54,524 bases of DNA. It comes from an uncultured Acetatifactor sp. (GTDB lineage Bacteria > Bacillota > Clostridia > Lachnospirales > Lachnospiraceae). The notes below the pieces were generated by a model, which had not been told where the DNA came from, ran no database searches, and saw only the letters and a list, made by a program, of their open reading frames with translations. Position 1 is the stretch's first letter. Each line of letters opens with the position of its first letter. Shown one piece after another: positions 51,184 to 54,524 of the stretch. The position numbers and the translations under genes are program-made. The DNA lies in contig CANQPH010000017.1 in the NCBI GenBank assembly GCA_947625675.1, forward strand, positions 1 through 54,524. The letters are read 5' to 3'.

Positions 51184-52190
51184 TTACTCATCCCTTCAAT
51201 CGCATAGGCTACCGATCTATAATTGTCTTCCTTGATGATCTTGGCGAGTCCGAGGGCCACGCTGGTAATCGGATTCTCGGAAATATTTACCCGAAGCCCC
51301 GTGCCCTGGGCGATGCGTTCCGCCAGGTGTCCCGTCTGGGAAGCCCCGCCGGTCAGGTAGATGCCGTGGCGGTAGATATCGGCGGCCAGCTCCGGAGGAG
51401 TTCTCTCCAGGATCACCTTCACGTTGTCCACGATGGTGTCAAAATGCTCTTCCAGGGAAGCGTGGACGAGATTGCCGGGGATTTCCCGCTCCACCGGAAG
51501 CCCGGTCACGATGTCCCTGCCGTAGACCACGGCGCCTCTGTTTTCCGCTTCCAGCTCGTTCAGAGCGATCTTCACGGCCTCCGCCGTCTTGCCCCCGATG
51601 ACCAGGCTGAACTCCTTGCGGACTGCGGTGCGGATGGCGTCATCGAACTTGGCGCCGCCCACCTTGATCAATCGGCTCAGCACGATTCCTCCCAGGGAAA
51701 GGATGGAAATCTCCGTGGTGTCATATCCCACGTTGACCACCAGCACCCCCTGGGAATTCTTCACGTCGATTTCCAGGCCCAGGCCGTCCGCCACGGCCTT
51801 TTCCACCACCATGATCTTTCTGGCTTTCACATTGGCATCCCGGATGAGGTCGTAAAAGGCCCTCTTTTCCACCTCGGTCACGTCCGTGGGAACGGCGATG
51901 AGAAACTCCGCAGGCTTCGGACTGCCCTTCTGGAGATCCGAGATAAAATATTTTACCAGGGTCTCCATGTTCTTGATGTCGGCGATAACCCCGTTGGAAA
52001 GCGGATAGGAAATATGAATATTTCCCGGGGCCTTCTCATACATTTCAAAAGCGGAGTCGCCATAGGCGAACAGAGTGTTCTTGTTCTCAATGGCGATCAT
52101 GTTCTTTTCCACCAGGATATGATCCTCGTTCCTATTGTAGATCTTGATATTGTTCGTACCGAGATCGATACCGAATGCGTTGTTAGCCAA
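51180..52190 (-). CDS. mreB: MreB-type actin homologue with divergent nucleotide motifs
   Basis: A 336-residue bacterial actin heading the mre operon. Phosphate 1 (GIDLGTNNIKIYNRN) and the adenosine motif (GIYLTGGASQTGHLAERIAQ) are recognisable. The phosphate 2 motif, DIGGGTTE in typical MreB, reads NVGYDTTE (about 51714-51737), and the region normally EEPMAAAIGAGL reads VEKAVADGLGL. Filament formation is likely but nucleotide hydrolysis may be altered. The start is TTG 52190 with AAAGGAGC upstream. It overlaps mreC by four bases and follows radC by 17. Confidence 0.88.
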   Translation of the reverse strand: MANNAFGIDLGTNNIKIYNRNEDHILVEKNMIAIENKNTLFAYGDSAFEMYEKAPGNIHISYPLSNGVIADIKNMETLVKYFISDLQKGSPKPAEFLIAVPTDVTEVEKRAFYDLIRDANVKARKIMVVEKAVADGLGLEIDVKNSQGVLVVNVGYDTTEISILSLGGIVLSRLIKVGGAKFDDAIRTAVRKEFSLVIGGKTAEAVKIALNELEAENRGAVVYGRDIVTGLPVEREIPGNLVHASLEEHFDTIVDNVKVILERTPPELAADIYRHGIYLTGGASQTGHLAERIAQGTGLRVNISENPITSVALGLAKIIKEDNYRSVAYAIEGMSK

Positions 52191-52207
52191 AATGTTCAGC
52201 TCCTTTC

Positions 52208-52897
52208 TTATAGTAAACCCAATTCTTTAAAGCTGGTATATTTATTATCTCCGATGATAATGTGATCCAGTAAGGGAATGCCCAGAAGCTCGCCCGCTCC
52301 GGCCACCCGCTCCGTAAGCTCCCGGTCGCACCCGCTGGGGGAAGGATCACCGCTGGGATGATTGTGCACCAACAGAATGTTGACCGCCTTTGTCTGCAGG
52401 GCGGCCAGGAAAACCTCCCTGGGAGAAATCAGGGTCTGGGTGGCGCTGCCGTTTGACAGCTCCGTCTCCCTCAGGTTCTGTCCCTTGGCGTCCAGGGAGA
52501 CCAGCAGAACGCATTCCGTGTCCCGGTGCCGGAGGGTCTCCATAAAGTATTCTGCCACCGTTCGGGAGTCTGTAAACAAAAGACTTTCTTTTGCGCTGGC
52601 CCGATGGATCCGGGCGGACAGCTCCGTGATGCATTTCAGCCGCACCGCCTTCACTTCGCCGATCCCCTTGATCTCCTTCAGTTCCTCCAGGGTCACGTCA
52701 TACAGCCCCAGAAGCCCTTCCCTGGGATATCTGGCCAGTCCCAGCACCTGTTCCGCCACTCCCAGGGCGTCCCTGTCCCTGGTGCCCGTCCGCAAAATAA
52801 TGGCCAAAAGCTCGCTCTCCGTCAGAGACCCCGGCCCATAAGCCAGAAATTTCTCATAAGGCTTGTTGGTCACCGCCATTTCTTGTTTGTTTTTCAT
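52208..52897 (-). CDS. radC: RadC family JAB/MPN-domain protein
   Basis: A 229-residue protein: N-terminal helix-hairpin-helix region (LKEIKGIGEVKAVRLKCITE) and a JAB-type domain with the metal motif LLVHNHPSGDPSPSGCDREL (HxHx10D) preceded by the conserved Glu in the FTDSRTVAEYFME region. Historically called a DNA repair protein; its real role is unresolved. The usual clostridial order maf-radC-mreB is kept except that maf is absent here. ATG 52897. Confidence 0.93.
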   Translation of the reverse strand: MKNKQEMAVTNKPYEKFLAYGPGSLTESELLAIILRTGTRDRDALGVAEQVLGLARYPREGLLGLYDVTLEELKEIKGIGEVKAVRLKCITELSARIHRASAKESLLFTDSRTVAEYFMETLRHRDTECVLLVSLDAKGQNLRETELSNGSATQTLISPREVFLAALQTKAVNILLVHNHPSGDPSPSGCDRELTERVAGAGELLGIPLLDHIIIGDNKYTSFKELGLL

Positions 52898-52990
52898 ATT
52901 GTCCTACCGGACCTTCTCCGATGTAAAAGCTTTGCCGACACAGAAAACGGAAGGCAAAAAACATGAAAAATCGGGGGAGCCAACGGAATG

Positions 52991-53230
52991 TCAGCGGATA
53001 AAGCGATACACTACCAGGGCGATCACCACGCCCAGGACGCTGGCAATGGTAATGTTGATCTGCAGCCCGAAGGTCAAAATGATGAAGCCCAGATTCAGCT
53101 CGATCGGCGAGCTCAGCCCGAAGGATTGCCCATAATTCAAGAATGTTCCGCTAAAATAGGTGCCGATAAAACGCCCGATTACAAAACCGATGAGCACCAG
53201 GAGCACCAATATCCAGTTCACCCGTTTCAA
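52991..53230 (-). CDS. DUF4321 small membrane protein
   Basis: A 79-residue protein with two membrane spans: NWILVLLVLIGFVIGRFIGT near the start and INITIASVLGVVIALVVYRF at the end, joined by a conserved-looking SSPIELNLGFIILTFGLQ. This matches DUF4321, found near radC/mreB in clostridia. Function unknown. The start is TTG 53230 with GAGGAAG upstream. Confidence 0.85.
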   Translation of the reverse strand: MKRVNWILVLLVLIGFVIGRFIGTYFSGTFLNYGQSFGLSSPIELNLGFIILTFGLQINITIASVLGVVIALVVYRFIR

Positions 53231-53359
53231 TGTACTTCCTCAACTTTCTTTCGTATTTCAGTATCTGCCCGAAGATACCGTCCGCAAAAGCCTGTCCAAA
53301 ATCCGGTCACTATTCATAGTAACATATTTCCAGGCTTCTGTACACAAGATTTCACAATT

Positions 53360-54524
53360 TTATTTCGTGCTTTTTCTTAATTTTTCTTTCGCTTTTTGCA
53401 GATCCTCCGCAGAAACGACACCCCTGTCCACCAGGGCCTGAAGGGCCTTAAGATTGCCGAACCTGGCGTGGGGCCAGGTGATTCCTCCCTGGAAAAAGAC
53501 CGCATAGGGAGGCCGGACGGGAGCGTCTGCGGAAAGCTCGATGGAGGAGCCGGAGACGAAGGCCCCGGCCGCCATGATCACCTCGGAATCGTATCCCGGC
53601 ATGTCCCAGGGCTCCGGGGTCACGAAGCTGTCCACGGGAGAGGCGGCCTGGATGCCCTGGCAGAAAGCGATCACCCCCTCCGGGGTGCCCAGGGTCACGG
53701 CCTGGATGATGTCGTGCCGTTCCTCCTTCCCGTCCGGAATCACCGGAAATCCAAGGTTTTCATAAATGTTTGCGGCGAAGATCGCCCCCTTCAAGGCGCT
53801 GGCCGTGACCGTGGGGGCTAGGAAAAAGCCCTGGTACAGCTGGGGCAGGGCGTGCAGGGAGGCTCCCACCTCCTTGCCCAGGCCCGGGGCGGTCAGGCGG
53901 AAGGCCGCATTTTCCACGCACTCCTTCCGGCCGGCGATGTAGCCGCCGATGGGGGCCAGGCCGCCTCCGGGGTTCTTGATGAGGGATCCCACCACCATGT
54001 CCGCCCCTACGTCGGAAGGTTCCCGCTCTTCCGTAAATTCTCCGTAGGAATTGTCCACCATGCAGAGCACGTCCGGCTTGCAGCTCTTGATAAAGGAGAT
54101 CAGTTCCCCGATCCGGTCGATGCTCAAGGTGGGTCTGGTCTGATAGCCCTTGGACCGCTGGATGGTCACCAGGCGGGTCTTCTCATTCAGGGCCTTGCGG
54201 ATGTTTTCATAATCAAAGCTCCCGTCCGGCTTCAAGTCCACCTGTCTGTAAGTGATGCCGTACTCCGCCAAGGAACCCTTGGAAGGCCGGATCCCGATGA
54301 CTTCCTCCAAGGTGTCGTAAGGCTTGCCCACGGGAGAAAAAAGCTCGTCCCCGGGCCGCAGGTTGCTCATCAGAGCCAGAGCCAGGGCGTGGGTGCCGCA
54401 GGTGATCTGGGGCCGAATCAGACAGTCCTCCGTGTGGAAAGTATCCGCATAGACCCGCTCCAGGGTATCCCTGCCCAGATCGTTGTAGCCGTAGCCCGTG
54501 GTGCCCAGCAGGCAGGCCTCGCTG
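53360..54524 (-). CDS. Methionine gamma-lyase family / aluminium resistance protein, 5' end outside the window
   Basis: A PLP-dependent enzyme of the Cys/Met family branch called aluminium resistance protein or methionine gamma-lyase family (YnbB-like). At least 387 residues are visible. The frame continues to the last base, reading LLGTTGYGYNDLGRDTLERV and QITCGTHALALALM upstream of the internal ATG at 54370, so the true N-terminus lies beyond the window. Seen: MVDNSYGEFTEEREPSDVGA and the PLP lysine in VVGSLIKNPGGGLAPIGGYI. The physiological substrate is not established for this branch. It is followed by about 130 noncoding bases before DUF4321. Confidence 0.88.
   Translation of the reverse strand, partial: SEACLLGTTGYGYNDLGRDTLERVYADTFHTEDCLIRPQITCGTHALALALMSNLRPGDELFSPVGKPYDTLEEVIGIRPSKGSLAEYGITYRQVDLKPDGSFDYENIRKALNEKTRLVTIQRSKGYQTRPTLSIDRIGELISFIKSCKPDVLCMVDNSYGEFTEEREPSDVGADMVVGSLIKNPGGGLAPIGGYIAGRKECVENAAFRLTAPGLGKEVGASLHALPQLYQGFFLAPTVTASALKGAIFAANIYENLGFPVIPDGKEERHDIIQAVTLGTPEGVIAFCQGIQAASPVDSFVTPEPWDMPGYDSEVIMAAGAFVSGSSIELSADAPVRPPYAVFFQGGITWPHARFGNLKALQALVDRGVVSAEDLQKAKEKLRKSTK

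Overview
The window looks like a piece of a Lachnospiraceae-type chromosome (Clostridia, Bacillota). The evidence is AGGAGG-type ribosome binding sites almost everywhere, sigma-A promoters, LexA boxes of the Gram-positive type, a ribosomal L27 with the Prp-cleaved leader, frequent TTG/GTG starts, and gene neighbourhoods (TIGR03960-DUF2344-RNase E/G; L21-Prp-L27; obgE-yhbY-nadD-yqeK-rsfS; mreBCD-PBP2-minCDE-rodA) typical of that group. No rRNA, tRNA, CRISPR array, insertion sequence or prophage was seen. The density of housekeeping genes is high and coding GC is around 50-55 %, with a few clearly AT-richer patches.

Layout. 1-1340: the 3' end of a kinase-like gene and two decayed genes (metallophosphoesterase, NUDIX). 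1390-6503: an iron-sulfur flavoprotein, a large solute-binding lipoprotein without permeases, a small membrane protein and a pseudouridine synthase. 6629-14270: recU, then the histidine genes hisZ, hisG, hisD, hisB and a three-domain HisF-like/HisI/HisE fusion, then rarA. hisC, hisH, hisA and catalytic hisF must lie elsewhere. 14334-17245 (minus): an AT-rich GT-C-like membrane protein and metY. 17476-23987: two small unknown proteins, then a tightly overlapping operon of a B12-type radical SAM protein, a DUF2344 protein, RNase E/G, a lone ParA and a NUDIX hydrolase.

23985-25381 is the accessory-like part. It has an Asn-repeat protein flanked by a 16-bp direct repeat, an 11-Cys 62-residue protein, and a locus that reads as a type I toxin-antitoxin system. 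The toxin is a 28-residue hydrophobic peptide (minus strand). It is opposed by a short convergent RNA with a consensus promoter, and the two share one bidirectional terminator. The 5' regions of both transcripts are related to each other, forming an imperfect inverted repeat around the toxin.

25388-31037: dtd, an AI-2E family transporter, a TtcA-like thiolase of tRNA, a tyrosine recombinase, and the divergent SOS pair yneA-like/lexA with LexA boxes in the shared intergenic region, then a DUF378 protein. 31044-35659 (minus): the rplU-prp-rpmA operon with its own promoter, leader and terminator, followed by obgE-yhbY-nadD-yqeK-rsfS. 35671-42374 (minus): cytidylate-kinase-like protein, rluD, lspA, aroB, sepF, yggS, a HlyD-like protein and a P-loop protein. 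42447-52897 (minus): dacF-mgsA-rodA-minE-minD-minC-PBP2-mreD-mreC-mreB-radC, a combined cell-elongation and division-site block. It is followed by DUF4321 and the 3' part of a methionine gamma-lyase/aluminium-resistance family gene that runs off the end.

The most interesting items are the toxin-antitoxin locus, the dead HisF-like barrel fused to HisIE, the Asn-repeat and Cys-rich small proteins, the altered nucleotide motif in MreB, the long insertion in PBP2, and a recurring tendency for short in-frame or intergenic minisatellites. All assignments come from reading the sequence; no database search was run.
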